Shown piece after piece: positions 26,737 through 35,397 of a DNA stretch of 64,000 nt (its first letter is position 1; every line of letters starts with the position of its first letter). The stretch is from JAOPZW01 sp963789015 (GTDB taxonomy: Bacteria; Actinomycetota; Thermoleophilia; Solirubrobacterales; Solirubrobacteraceae). The notes beneath the pieces were generated by a model that was given only the letters and a program-made list of their open reading frames with translations, was not told the origin of the DNA and ran no database searches. A program made the translations under genes and the position numbers. The stretch spans positions 930,001-994,000 of the forward strand of contig CAWBIU010000001.1 of NCBI GenBank assembly GCA_963789015.1, written 5' to 3'.

Positions 26737-28508
26737 GTTCCGCTCTCCTCCGTGGGGATGATCGGCAGCAGCACGTACGCCGCGTGCCCGCCGCCGGTGT
26801 GCAGGGTCTGGGTCCCGCCGAACGTCTCCACCGGGCGGTCGGTCGGGTCATCGTGCAGGAACGGCCCGCAGCCCGTCAGCTCGTTCTTGAACGAGCCCAG
26901 GCGCGCGCCGCCGCCAGGCCCGTCGTAGACGTAGTCCCTGCCGCGCACGGTGAGCCCGAGCCGGTAGCCCGGGGGGAGGACGACCGAGGTCGGCCAGATC
27001 TCGATGTCGACCTCGTAGACCTCGCCGGGCGTCAGCGGCTCGGCGCGGTCGTGCGGGTGGTAGGGGCGGTACTCCTCGCTCAGGTCCGGGTCCAGCGCGC
27101 GGTGCGACAGGCGCAGCCAGCCCTGGGCGATCGGGGTGTGCGGGTCCAGCGCGCCCTGGAACGTCAGCTCCTGGCCGTCGGGATCGAACGCGCGCAGGAC
27201 GAGGAACAGGTCGGCGTCCTCGGTGGACGACGAGACGTTGAGCTTCGCGGCCAGCGGGCCGGTGATCTCGAGGTCCGACTCGAGCGGCGGGCCGATGAAG
27301 GTGATCCCGTCGCCGAGCGCGTCGTAGCCGATCGCACCCTCCGCGGCGGGCGCCTGCGCGGCGAGCGTGCGGTCGGCGGGGTCGAGGTGCAGCTTCGTCC
27401 AGCGCGTGCGCGCGAGCGGCCACTCCTGCTCGGCGCGCGGGACGAAGCCGTCGTGGTGGCGGACCTGGAGCTGGACCGGCGGCTGGTCGCGCCAGCCGCT
27501 GTCGTCGCCCTTGAGGAAGGCGGCGAAGAAGCGCTGCTGGAGGTCGATGCCGTAGTCGGTGTAGAACTCGGTCCAGTGCTCGATCCCGTGGATCTCGAGC
27601 CACTTCTGCTCCGTCGCGGCGCGCACGAAGCCCTCGACGTTGCCGCGCAGGTGCAGGCCCTGCCCGCCCCAGTTGCCGGCCGACAGGAACGGCGTCTTCA
27701 CCATCGACCAGTCGGGCGTGTGCTCGCGGTGGTACTCGTCGTCGAGCGGATGGTCGAGGACCTCCTGGCCGAACGGCGCGCGGTTGCGCTCGAGCTCGCC
27801 GTCGGACAGCGTCTCCGGGCCCGCGACCGTCTCGCCGGTGATCGGGCTGCGGAAGCCGCGCTCGCCGAGCCCGTGCTGGACGACGACGACCTGCTTGTCG
27901 AACCAGTTCGTGAAGAACGTCGACAGGATCCCGCCGTGGTGGGTCATGTCGCGATACCAGTCCGCGGCGCCCTCCCACGGGCACATCGCGGCCAGGTGCG
28001 GCGGCTGCAGGGCGGCGACCATCCACTGGTTGATCGCGTAGTAGGAGATGCCGGCGAGGCCGACCTTGCCGGTGCTCCACGGCCGCGTGCCCGCCCACTC
28101 GATGGACTCGTAGAGGTCCTTCGTCTCGCGCGCGCAGAACGGGTCGAGGACGCCCGGCGAGCGGCCCGCGCCGCGCGAGTCGACGCGCACGACGGCGTAG
28201 CCCTCCGGCACCCACTTCTCAGGGTCGACGACCTCCCAGTTCTGGTAGGCGTTCGTCGAGCCCGCGGTGACGTCGGGGTGGGCCTCGGCCATGATCCGCC
28301 ACTGGTCGGGATAGCCCTCCTGGAAGGCGAGCCCCTTGGCGTACGGGCCGTAGCTGAGGATGACCGGGAAGGGGCCGCCGGCGGGCGGGCGGAAGACGTC
28401 GGCGCGCAGCGGGGTGCCGTCGTCCATGGGGATCTCGACGTCCCACTCGACGAGCATCCCGTCGCGGATCTCGCCGGCCTCGCCGCGCGCCGCGGCCGTG
28501 TCCGTCAC
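26733..28508 (-). CDS. CocE/NonD-family alpha/beta-hydrolase (X-Pro dipeptidyl-peptidase S15-like)
   Basis: A 591-residue cytoplasmic esterase/amidase of the S15/CocE family. Order: N-terminal hydrolase domain (YGPYAKGLAFQEGYP, VVRVDSRGAGRSPG), the nucleophile in GLAGISYYAINQW (Ser about 149), the catalytic His region GIEHWTEFYTDYG, and a C-terminal jelly-roll (FIGPPLESDLEITG, LKLNVSSSTEDAD-like strands, PGYRLGLTVRGRDY). Family members hydrolyse acyl esters or amides such as cocaine and glutaryl-cephalosporins. GTG 28508 overlaps the stop of the hydroxyacid dehydrogenase gene (GTGA). Confidence 0.9.
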   Translation of the reverse strand: MTDTAAARGEAGEIRDGMLVEWDVEIPMDDGTPLRADVFRPPAGGPFPVILSYGPYAKGLAFQEGYPDQWRIMAEAHPDVTAGSTNAYQNWEVVDPEKWVPEGYAVVRVDSRGAGRSPGVLDPFCARETKDLYESIEWAGTRPWSTGKVGLAGISYYAINQWMVAALQPPHLAAMCPWEGAADWYRDMTHHGGILSTFFTNWFDKQVVVVQHGLGERGFRSPITGETVAGPETLSDGELERNRAPFGQEVLDHPLDDEYHREHTPDWSMVKTPFLSAGNWGGQGLHLRGNVEGFVRAATEQKWLEIHGIEHWTEFYTDYGIDLQQRFFAAFLKGDDSGWRDQPPVQLQVRHHDGFVPRAEQEWPLARTRWTKLHLDPADRTLAAQAPAAEGAIGYDALGDGITFIGPPLESDLEITGPLAAKLNVSSSTEDADLFLVLRAFDPDGQELTFQGALDPHTPIAQGWLRLSHRALDPDLSEEYRPYHPHDRAEPLTPGEVYEVDIEIWPTSVVLPPGYRLGLTVRGRDYVYDGPGGGARLGSFKNELTGCGPFLHDDPTDRPVETFGGTQTLHTGGGHAAYVLLPIIPTEESGT

Positions 28509-29473
28509 GCCAGGACCTGCGGGTTCACCGGGCAGCGCGGCGCGTCGCCGGTGAGCGCGCGCACGACCTCGTCGGTCGCGCGGCGCTGCAGCTCGTCGGT
28601 CGCCTCGACCGAGGTGAACGACATGTGCGGCGTGATCACCGCGCGCTCGTGCGTGCGCAGCGGATGGTCCTCGGGCAGCGGCTCCTGCTCGGTGACGTCG
28701 AGCGCGACGCCGCCCAGGCGGCCGTCGTCGAGCGCCGCCGTCACCGCCTCGGTGTCGACGAGCCCGCCGCGCGAGGTGTTCACGAGGATGGGCGCGCGGC
28801 CCATCAGGCCCAGCGTGCGCTCGTTGATGACGTGCTTGGTCTCGTCGGTCAGCGGCGCGTGCAGCGAGATGACGTCGGCCTCGGCGACCGCCTCCTCGAC
28901 CGTCGCGGCGCCGGTCATGCCGGTGCCCGACCAGTCCTCGACGTACGGGTCGTAGCCGACGACCTCGAAGCCGAAGGCGTTCGCCCGGTCGGCGACCTTG
29001 CGCCCGATGCGCCCGACGCCGATCAGCGCCAGCCGCCGCCCCTGCAGGCGGTGGATCCCGCCGTGCGGGATCGCCCAGCCGCCGGCGGCGACCTCGCGGT
29101 TGGCGGCGACGACGCTGCGGGTGGCGGCGAGCAGCAGCGCCATCGTGTGGTCGGCGACCTCGTCGAGGCAGTAGTCCGGCACGTAGGTGACGAGGATCCC
29201 GGCCTCGGTGGCCGCGGCGACGTCGATGTTGTCGACGCCGATCCCGTAGCGGGAGATGATCTTGCACCCGGCCGAGGCGGCCGCCTCGATCACCGGCGCG
29301 GTGATCTGCGCGAAGCACACCATGACGGCGGAGGCGCCGCCGGCCAGACCGGCCAGCGTCGCCTCCTCCTTGTCAGGTGCCTCTTCGAGCGTGTAGCCGA
29401 GCTCGCCGAGCGTCGCGCGCTCGTGCGCCAGCCCGCCGAACACGTGGTCGGTGAGCAGGACGGTCCCGGCCAT
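28505..29473 (-). CDS. D-2-hydroxyacid dehydrogenase (NAD-binding)
   Basis: A 322-residue enzyme of the phosphoglycerate-dehydrogenase-like family that interconverts 2-hydroxy and 2-oxo acids. Rossmann segment LALIGVGRIGRKVADRANAF with acceptor Asp in YDPYVEDW; catalytic Arg in LVNTSRGGLVDTEAV, Glu in VALDVTEQEPLPEDHP and His in AVITPHMSFTSVEA. As given, its frame continues upstream into the M24 peptidase without a stop. Restoring a CG in the minus-strand CTCGTAG (about 29479) makes CTC GCG TAG, which ends the peptidase 2 bp before this ATG, so two genes are annotated. Confidence 0.88.
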   Translation of the reverse strand: MAGTVLLTDHVFGGLAHERATLGELGYTLEEAPDKEEATLAGLAGGASAVMVCFAQITAPVIEAAASAGCKIISRYGIGVDNIDVAAATEAGILVTYVPDYCLDEVADHTMALLLAATRSVVAANREVAAGGWAIPHGGIHRLQGRRLALIGVGRIGRKVADRANAFGFEVVGYDPYVEDWSGTGMTGAATVEEAVAEADVISLHAPLTDETKHVINERTLGLMGRAPILVNTSRGGLVDTEAVTAALDDGRLGGVALDVTEQEPLPEDHPLRTHERAVITPHMSFTSVEATDELQRRATDEVVRALTGDAPRCPVNPQVLA

Positions 29474-29475
29474 GG

Positions 29476-30787
29476 CTACGAGCAGCGCGACGTCGTCGAA
29501 CGGGTGCCGCGTGAACAGGACGGGCCCGTCCTTGGTCACGAGCAGGTTCTCCTCCAGGCGGACGGTCTGCTCGAGGCCGGGGTGCCCCGCGAACGTCTCG
29601 GCGGCGAAGTACATCCCCTCCTGCAGCTCGACGGGGTAGTCGAGGCTGTACGCGCGCGAGATCCACATGCCCTCGTAGAGCGACAGGCCGATCGAGTGCG
29701 CGAACTGCTGGAGCGTGACCGTGCCGAACTCGTCGTCGGCGTACTTCGGCAGCTTCGCGGCGACGTCGGCGGTCGTGTTGCCCGCCTTCATCTGCTCGAT
29801 GGCCGCGTACATCGACTCGTGGCACTCCTTGTAGAGGTCCTTCTCCTTCTCCGTCCAGCGCCCGCCGACCTTGAAGCAGCGCACGAAGTCGACGAAGTAG
29901 CCGCCCGGGCCGACGGCGTTCTGGTCGATGATGACCAGGTCGCCCTCGCGGATCACCTTGTCCGTGTGCCAGCGGCGGTACGGGCTCGTGTTGCCGCCCG
30001 ACGCGACGATGATGTCGTAGACGAAGTCGAAGCCCTGCGTGTAGAGGTACTCGTTGACCTTCGCCGTGATCTCGCTCTCCTTCACGCCCGGCTTGAGCCA
30101 CTCGTGCTCGATCTTCCAGAACGACGTGTCGCCGATCGCCGAGGAGATCTTCAGGCACTCGAGCTCGTCGGGCGTCTTGACGATGCGCGCGGCCGACATC
30201 GCCGGCCAGGCGCTGACGATGTTCAGGTCGTACTTCTGGAACGCGGCGAATGCGCTCGGGTCGTAGACGTCGAAGCCGATCTTCTCCTTCTCGACGCCGT
30301 TCTCCTTGAGCACGTCGATGACCGAGCGGGCCATCTTGTCGGCCATGAACTCCTCGGCCGTCTCGGCCCACTTCCAGGTGATGGCCGGGCGGATGTTGCC
30401 CTTCAGCCACGGCGCGTCGATCTTGGCGCACTCGAGGTCCGAGCCGGCGGTCTCGAAGAGGACCGGGTCGCCGTCGCGCGGCAGCACGCAGTAGCGGATG
30501 TAGATGTTGTTCTTCCAGTTGCCCTGGAAGACGCTGGTGATGTAGCGGACGTTCTCGCCGACGAAGCAGACGAGCGCGCCGAGATCCTGCTCTGCCATCT
30601 TCTCGCGCGCACGCGCGAGACGGTCGCGGCGCAGGCGGTCGAAGTCGACCCGCGCCTGCCAGTCGGTCGCCGTCGTGGAGTACACGCGCCGCGGGTCGTG
30701 CTCATGGGGCTTGCCCAGGAACGAAAGGTCCATGCCCTTGCCGGTCGGGGTCACCCCGTTGGTCGACCTGCCTTCCTGCTCAAGCAC
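29476..30787 (-). CDS. M24-family metallopeptidase (Xaa-Pro aminopeptidase/creatinase fold)
   Basis: About 437 residues. An N-terminal creatinase-like domain (about 40-215, VCFVGENVRYITSVFQ) precedes a pita-bread catalytic domain with all five metal ligands: Asp in VIIDQNAVGPGG and YFVDFVRCF, His in FAHSIGLSLYEG, Glu in YFAAETFAGHPG and RLEENLLVTK. The fold also serves creatinase, ectoine hydrolase and the DMSP lyase DddP, so it need not be a peptidase. GTG 30787 has GGAGAGGAGA upstream. First gene of a minus-strand operon running down to the SDR at 25948. Confidence 0.85.
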
Positions 30788-30955
30788 TGCGTCTCCTCTC
30801 CCGCGGTCCGCCGCCCCGACGGCGCGGACTCCTGATGTCGGTGCTTTGCCCAGTGCGGCTAATCGCTCGCCCCGGCGGTTCAGTGATACTACACGGGCTT
30901 CCCGCCCCGTGGGAGGCGCCGAGGCGGGGAGCGGCTCCACGGGAGGTGCTTGGGA

Positions 30956-30964
30956 GTGTCACTT
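30956..30964 (+). promoter_or_regulatory. GTGTCACTT site C
   Basis: Third exact copy of the nine-base motif, in the 242-bp gap between the divergent M24 and SDR genes. A CGTC tetramer follows TGTCACT after 18 bp, the same distance as at site B. The gap also contains an AT-richer stretch, CAGTGATACTACACG (30881-30895), that could hold a -10 box. Confidence 0.35.
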
Positions 30965-31029
30965 CACATCCGGGTCACGCGCGTCGGCAACCGAATCGCC
31001 GGGCGTCGCCATGGGTACGCCCCCGGCGC

Positions 31030-31845
31030 ATGAGTCTGCCCGACCCGGCGCCCGGAAGCGTCGTCCTCATCACCGGCGCGTCCTCCGGCATCGGCGAGGA
31101 GCTCGCGCGCCAGCTCGCCGCGATCGGCCACGACCTCGTCCTGGTGGCGCGCCGCGCCGACCGCCTCGAGGCGCTCGCGGCCGAGCTGAGCGAAGCCCAC
31201 GGCGTGCAGGCGCGCGCACTGCCCGCCGACCTCACCGACGGCGCCGAGCGCCGCCGCGTCGTCGATGACGTGCACGCCTCGGGCGCGTTCGTGGCCGGGC
31301 TGTGCAACAACGCGGGCTTCGGCTCCTACGGGCGCGTCACCGAGCTCGACGCCGCGCGCGAGGCCGAGATGGTCCAGCTCAACGCCGCCGCCGTGCACGA
31401 GCTGACGCTCGCCTTCCTGAGCGCGATGGTCGAGCGTGGGAGCGGCGCGATCCTCAACGTCGCCTCGCTCGCGGCCTTCCAGCCCGTGCCGAACATGGCC
31501 ACCTACGCGGCCACGAAGGCGTTCGTGCAGTCCTTCTCGGAGGCGCTGCACGCCGAGCTGGCGGGCAGCGGCGTGTCGTGCACCGTTCTGTGCCCGGGCC
31601 CTGTGCCGACCGAGTTCGGCGCGGTGGCCGGCGTCGAGGGCGGCGCCGACAGGCTGATGCCGCCGTTCGCGGTCGGCGAGCCCGACGAGGTCGCGGCCGC
31701 GGGTGTGCGCGGCATGCTCCGCGGGCGGCGCTCGGTCGTCCCGGGGACCGCGACCAAGGCGCTGGCCACCGGCGGGCGCTACGTCCCGCGCAGCATCCTG
31801 CTCGCCGCCGCGCGGCGCGCGACCGGCGGCGACGCCGGTTCCTGA
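31030..31845 (+). CDS. Short-chain dehydrogenase/reductase (DltE/YqjQ-like)
   Basis: A 271-residue SDR of the COG0300 type. VVLITGASSGIGEELARQLA binds the cofactor, LCNNAGFGSYG is the NNAG motif, NVASLAAFQPVPNMATYAATK contains the catalytic Ser, Tyr and Lys, and CPGPVPTEFG is the substrate-side PG motif. A C-terminal ~55-residue extension (GRRSVVPGTATKALATGGRY) is common in this subgroup. ATG 31030 is the first in-frame start compatible with the Rossmann N-terminus. Divergent from the M24 operon; convergent with acyl-CoA dehydrogenase, whose stop is 5 bp away. Confidence 0.9.
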   Translation: MSLPDPAPGSVVLITGASSGIGEELARQLAAIGHDLVLVARRADRLEALAAELSEAHGVQARALPADLTDGAERRRVVDDVHASGAFVAGLCNNAGFGSYGRVTELDAAREAEMVQLNAAAVHELTLAFLSAMVERGSGAILNVASLAAFQPVPNMATYAATKAFVQSFSEALHAELAGSGVSCTVLCPGPVPTEFGAVAGVEGGADRLMPPFAVGEPDEVAAAGVRGMLRGRRSVVPGTATKALATGGRYVPRSILLAAARRATGGDAGS

Positions 31846-31850
31846 GCGGC

Positions 31851-32966
31851 TCAGGCCGCCGCGCCGGCCAGCAGCTCGCCGGCGACGCGGTCGGTCGCGT
31901 CCGCCGTGCCGCCGAGCAGGCGCCGGGTGAGCTGCGCGCGGCGGAAGAAGAGCGGCGCGTCATGCTCCCAGGTCGCGCCGATTCCGCCGTGGGTGACGAT
32001 GTTCTGGCGCGCCGCGAGGTCGAGCGCGCGGCCGGCCGCCGACCGCGCGGCGCTCGCCGCGAGCGGGAACTCGGCGGGCCCGTCGGCGTACGCCCAGCCC
32101 GCGTAGAGCAGCAGCGAGCGCGCGTTCTCGGCCATCCGCAGGACCTCCGTGAGCCCGTGCTTGATCGCCTGGTAGGAGCCGATCGCGCGGCCGAAGGTGA
32201 AGCGCTCGCGCGCGTAGGCGACGGCCATCTCGAGCGCCGCCTCGACGGCGCCGAGCGACTCGGCGGCCACCAGCGCCTGGGCCAGGTACCACGCGCGCGC
32301 GACCTGCGCGGGCTCGACGTCGAGGCGCCGCGCTGCCGCGCCTGCGAGCGTCACGTGGCCCAGCGAGCGGGTCGCGTCGTAGCGCCCTGCGCTCGTGACG
32401 TCCGCGTCTTCCACGACACCGGCGACGGGGGCGCCGTCGTCGCCGGTCCCCACCACGACGAGCAGGTCGGCGCCGGGAGCGTCGGGGACCCACGGGACGA
32501 CGCCGTCGAAGGTCACGGTGTCGCCCGACGTCCGCGCCGTGGGCGCGGGGGCCCGGCCGGCGCCGCGCTCGCGCTCGACCGTCCAGCCCGCGTGCGCGCC
32601 ACCCGGCGGGCGCGCGGGCAGCCAGGCGGCGCGCGCCTCGCCCGCGGCCAGCGACTCGAGCGCACCGTGGCCGGCGGCGTCGAGCAGCGCGCTGGCGGGC
32701 AGGTGCCCGAGCAGCGGGACGGGCGCGAGCACGCGCCCGCACTCCTGGGCGACGAGCATCGCGTCGAAGGCGCCGAGGCCCGCGCCGCCGCGCTCCTCGC
32801 CGATCAGCATCCCCGCCCAGCCCGCCTCGGCGGCGGCCGGCCACAGGTCGGGCGGCGGCGCGCCGTCGAGCGCGGCGCGCGCTGCGGGGACGGTGTCGTG
32901 GCGGGCGAGCATCCCGCGCGCGGCCTCGCGCAGCAGCTCCTGCTCGTCGGACAGGGCGAGGTTCAT
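31851..32966 (-). CDS. Acyl-CoA dehydrogenase, smaller subunit type
   Basis: A 371-residue flavoprotein fold that oxidises acyl-CoA to enoyl-CoA. N-terminal helices begin NLALSDEQELLREAARGML; the middle beta-domain is weakly conserved, and the C-terminal helical domain has RFTFGRAIGSYQAIKHGLTE and ARQNIVTHGGIGATWEHDAP. It follows a longer acyl-CoA dehydrogenase gene by 55 bp on the same strand. Such pairs in actinobacteria often form alpha2beta2 heterotetramers in which only one subunit is catalytic; I infer this here. The true CoA substrate is unknown. Confidence 0.9.
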   Translation of the reverse strand: MNLALSDEQELLREAARGMLARHDTVPAARAALDGAPPPDLWPAAAEAGWAGMLIGEERGGAGLGAFDAMLVAQECGRVLAPVPLLGHLPASALLDAAGHGALESLAAGEARAAWLPARPPGGAHAGWTVERERGAGRAPAPTARTSGDTVTFDGVVPWVPDAPGADLLVVVGTGDDGAPVAGVVEDADVTSAGRYDATRSLGHVTLAGAAARRLDVEPAQVARAWYLAQALVAAESLGAVEAALEMAVAYARERFTFGRAIGSYQAIKHGLTEVLRMAENARSLLLYAGWAYADGPAEFPLAASAARSAAGRALDLAARQNIVTHGGIGATWEHDAPLFFRRAQLTRRLLGGTADATDRVAGELLAGAAA

Positions 32967-33021
32967 CGAGAGGACCAGCCTTGGACGCGACCGCCGACGA
33001 CGGTCGATCGATGACGCGTTG

Positions 33022-34236
33022 TCACTTCGTCGCCGCCTCGCGCTCGCGCCGGCGCAGCTCGCTGAACGCGACGTCCTTGTCCAGGCGCGGCTCGGACGGC
33101 AGGCCGAGCACGCGCTCGCCGATCGTGTTGCGCAGGATCTCCTCCGTGCCGCCCGCGGCCCGCAGGCCCGGGAGGTAGGAGATCATGTAGGCCCACTCGC
33201 CGTCGTCGGCCAGCGCGTCGGGGCCGAGCACGTCGGCGATCAGGTCGCCCGCGGCGATCGCCGCGTTGACGAGCGTGACCTTGGCCAGGCCGGCCTCGGG
33301 CCCCGGGATGCGGCCGCGCTCGAGCGCGGTCAGCGCGCGCAGGCCGCCGAACCTCACGGCCAGCAGCTCCGTGCCGATCTCGCCCAGGCGCCGGCGCACG
33401 TCGGGGTCGGCGCTCGCGACCTCGTCGGCCGCGAGCGCGCGCGCGAAGCGGGTCTCCTGGTAGCCGAGGCCCTCCGTGCCCAGGCCGATGGCCAGCCGCT
33501 CGAACATGAGCGTGGTCAGCGCGGTTCGCCAGCCGTCGTCCACCTGGCCGACGACGGCGTCGTCGCCGAGCGGGGCGTCGTCGAGGAAGACCTCGTTGAA
33601 CTCCGCCTCGCCGGAGATCTGGCGCAGCCCGCGCACGGTCACGCCGGGGGCGTCCATCGGGACGATGAACAGCGTCAGCCCGCGGTGCTTGGGCACCTCG
33701 GCATCGGTGCGCGCGAGGAGCAGGCCGTAGGCGGCGTGCTGGGCGTTCGTGGTCCACACCTTCTGGCCGGTGAGCCGCCAGCCGCCGCCGTCCTCGCGGC
33801 GCGCGCGGGTCTGCACGGCGGCCAGGTCGGAGCCCGCGCCCGGCTCGGAGAACAGCTGGCACCAGACGTCGTCGCCGTGGAGCATCGGGCCGAGGTGACG
33901 CAGCTTCTGCTCCTCGGTGCCGTGGGCGATGATCGTCGGGCCGAGCATGCCGACGCCGATCGTGTCGAGGATGCCGGGCACGCGGGCGCGCGCGATCTCC
34001 TGGTTGACGATCGCCTGCTCGACCGGCCCGAGGCCCTGGCCACCGTACTCGCGCGGCCATGTCACCCCGGCGAGCCCGCCCTCGGCCAGGCGGCCCTGCC
34101 AGCGGCGCCGGGCGCGGACGTAGCTCTCGTCGTCGGGCGGTCCCGAGGGCGGCGGCGCCTCGGCGCCGTGCTCCTGCAGCCAGGCCCGCACCGTCTCGCG
34201 GTACCGGGCCTGCTCGGCGGTGTCGCCCAGGTCCAC
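33022..34236 (-). CDS. Acyl-CoA dehydrogenase, larger subunit type
   Basis: A 404-residue acyl-CoA dehydrogenase. WPREYGGQGLGPVEQAIVNQ (N-terminal domain), CQLFSEPGAGSDLAAVQTRA and RLTGQKVWTTNAQHAAYGLL (flavin and acyl binding), and GGTEEILRNTIGERVLGLPS (C-terminal flavin/active-site loop) are all well conserved. The gene is first in the pair, and a TetR-type palindrome lies 22 bp upstream of its ATG. The neighbouring divergent gene is a GntR regulator. Fatty-acid- or sterol-side-chain-like substrates are typical for such pairs. Confidence 0.93.
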   Translation of the reverse strand: MDLGDTAEQARYRETVRAWLQEHGAEAPPPSGPPDDESYVRARRRWQGRLAEGGLAGVTWPREYGGQGLGPVEQAIVNQEIARARVPGILDTIGVGMLGPTIIAHGTEEQKLRHLGPMLHGDDVWCQLFSEPGAGSDLAAVQTRARREDGGGWRLTGQKVWTTNAQHAAYGLLLARTDAEVPKHRGLTLFIVPMDAPGVTVRGLRQISGEAEFNEVFLDDAPLGDDAVVGQVDDGWRTALTTLMFERLAIGLGTEGLGYQETRFARALAADEVASADPDVRRRLGEIGTELLAVRFGGLRALTALERGRIPGPEAGLAKVTLVNAAIAAGDLIADVLGPDALADDGEWAYMISYLPGLRAAGGTEEILRNTIGERVLGLPSEPRLDKDVAFSELRRREREAATK

Positions 34237-34257
34237 GCCGTCCCCTCCAGGTCGGTT

Positions 34258-34273
34258 GACTGACCAGTCGGTC
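34258..34273. promoter_or_regulatory. TetR-type operator palindrome
   Basis: GACTGACCAGTCGGTC is a 16-bp imperfect palindrome (6 of 8 pairs) of the GACyGACC/GGTCrGTC type bound by many TetR-family repressors of acyl-CoA catabolism. It lies in the 91-bp gap between the divergent acyl-CoA dehydrogenase and GntR genes. No TetR gene is in the window. Confidence 0.5.
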
Positions 34274-34327
34274 GAAAGTCTACGGAAGCGCTCGCCCGCG
34301 GGGGGGTGAGCGCGTTACCCTCGTCGC

Positions 34328-34957
34328 ATGGGTCGTTTCGACCGTGATCGCGCGTGGAGTGAGATCGGTGACCGCATCATCGCCGGCCGGATTCCCGCGG
34401 GCACCGCGCTGGACGAGCGCGAGCTGGCCGCCGAGGTCGGCGTCGGCGAGAACGAGGTCCGCGAGGCGCTGTGCGTCCTGCAGCGCGACGGGTTCGTGCG
34501 CGAGGAGGACGGCGGGCGCTTCGCGGTGACCGCGCCCGACGAGCTCGAGCTGCGCGAGACCTACCCGGTCGTGCTTCTGCTCGAGGGCCTCGCCGTGCGC
34601 ACCACGCCGGCCTACGACGCCGACACGCTCGCGCGCCTGCGCGAGATCAACGCGGACATGCAGCGCGACGCCGACGACGCGGGCGCCGCCGCCGTGCACG
34701 ACCACTCGTTCCATGACGAGCTCGTGCGCAACTGCGGCAACGACCAGCTGCTCGCCACCGTGCGCCCGCTCAAGCGGCTGCTGCTGCGCTACGAGCTGAC
34801 CTACCTCGCCGAGCGCCGCAACGTCGGGCGCTCCGTGCGCCAGCACGCGGAGATCGTGGACGCGATCGAGCGCGGCGATCGCGAGGCCGCGGCCTGCGGC
34901 GTCGAGGCCAACTTCCGCGACGCTCTCCCGGAGCTCCTCCAGCAGCTCGCCGAGTAG
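34328..34957 (+). CDS. GntR-family regulator with FCD domain
   Basis: A 209-residue FadR/VanR-type transcription factor. The N-terminal winged helix (about 1-68) shows IGDRIIAGRIPAGTALDERE, then ELAAEVGVGENEVREALCVL. The all-helical FCD effector domain follows, with metal/ligand-binding residues Asp and His in HDHSFHDELVRNCG and His in SVRQHAEIVDAIERGD. GntR-FCD proteins usually repress adjacent genes for organic-acid or acyl catabolism. It is divergent from the acyl-CoA dehydrogenase pair. Confidence 0.9.
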   Translation: MGRFDRDRAWSEIGDRIIAGRIPAGTALDERELAAEVGVGENEVREALCVLQRDGFVREEDGGRFAVTAPDELELRETYPVVLLLEGLAVRTTPAYDADTLARLREINADMQRDADDAGAAAVHDHSFHDELVRNCGNDQLLATVRPLKRLLLRYELTYLAERRNVGRSVRQHAEIVDAIERGDREAAACGVEANFRDALPELLQQLAE

Positions 34958-35094
34958 CCCTCCGACGGTGAGCGCCGCTGACCGGCGCGGGATTACCCGC
35001 ACGCGTTCCGGGGAAGGGTGCGAGCGAGGAGGAGGGCCGCGGACTGGTACGACTGACCCCGCAGGCGACGAGCGCCCTTGGCGACGACGAGGTC

Positions 35095-35397
35095 GTGGTG
35101 CTCGACTGGCACCGCATCGCCATCTGCTGCGCCACCGCGGGCGACGTCTCGCTGCACGTCGCGCCCCGCGCGCGCATCGCCTCCTCGAAGGCGTTCAAGC
35201 CCGCCGGCGCCGATCCCCGCGCGCCCGTCTACGTGCACCGCATGGCCGCGCCGCACCTGGCCGGCCGCGACGTCGTCGTCGACTGCCGGCGCCGCCTGGG
35301 CATGCGGCGCTTCACGTCGAACCTGCCTGACGACTTCGGCCTGCGCGCCGTGCTCGGCCGGCTGCCCGACCCGTCCACCGAGGAGGACTCGCCATGA
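35095..35397 (+). CDS. Hypothetical protein upstream of cstA
   Basis: A 100-residue protein not recognised. It has a Cys pair (AICCATAG) and a single later Cys (VVDCRRRLG), no signal or membrane segment, and ends PSTEEDSP. The first standard start is GTG 35095, but the frame is open and protein-like farther upstream (VRLTPQATSALGDDEVVV), behind a GGAGGAGG at 35027-35034, so translation may begin at a non-standard codon near 35044. The stop overlaps the cstA ATG (ATGA), so it is translated with it. Confidence 0.55.
   Translation: MVLDWHRIAICCATAGDVSLHVAPRARIASSKAFKPAGADPRAPVYVHRMAAPHLAGRDVVVDCRRRLGMRRFTSNLPDDFGLRAVLGRLPDPSTEEDSP

Noticed and set aside
33021..33029. Fourth copy of the GTGTCACTT-like motif (TTGTCACTTCG)
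   Set aside because: It coincides with the last codons and stop of the acyl-CoA dehydrogenase gene and is not an exact match, so it is better explained as coding sequence.
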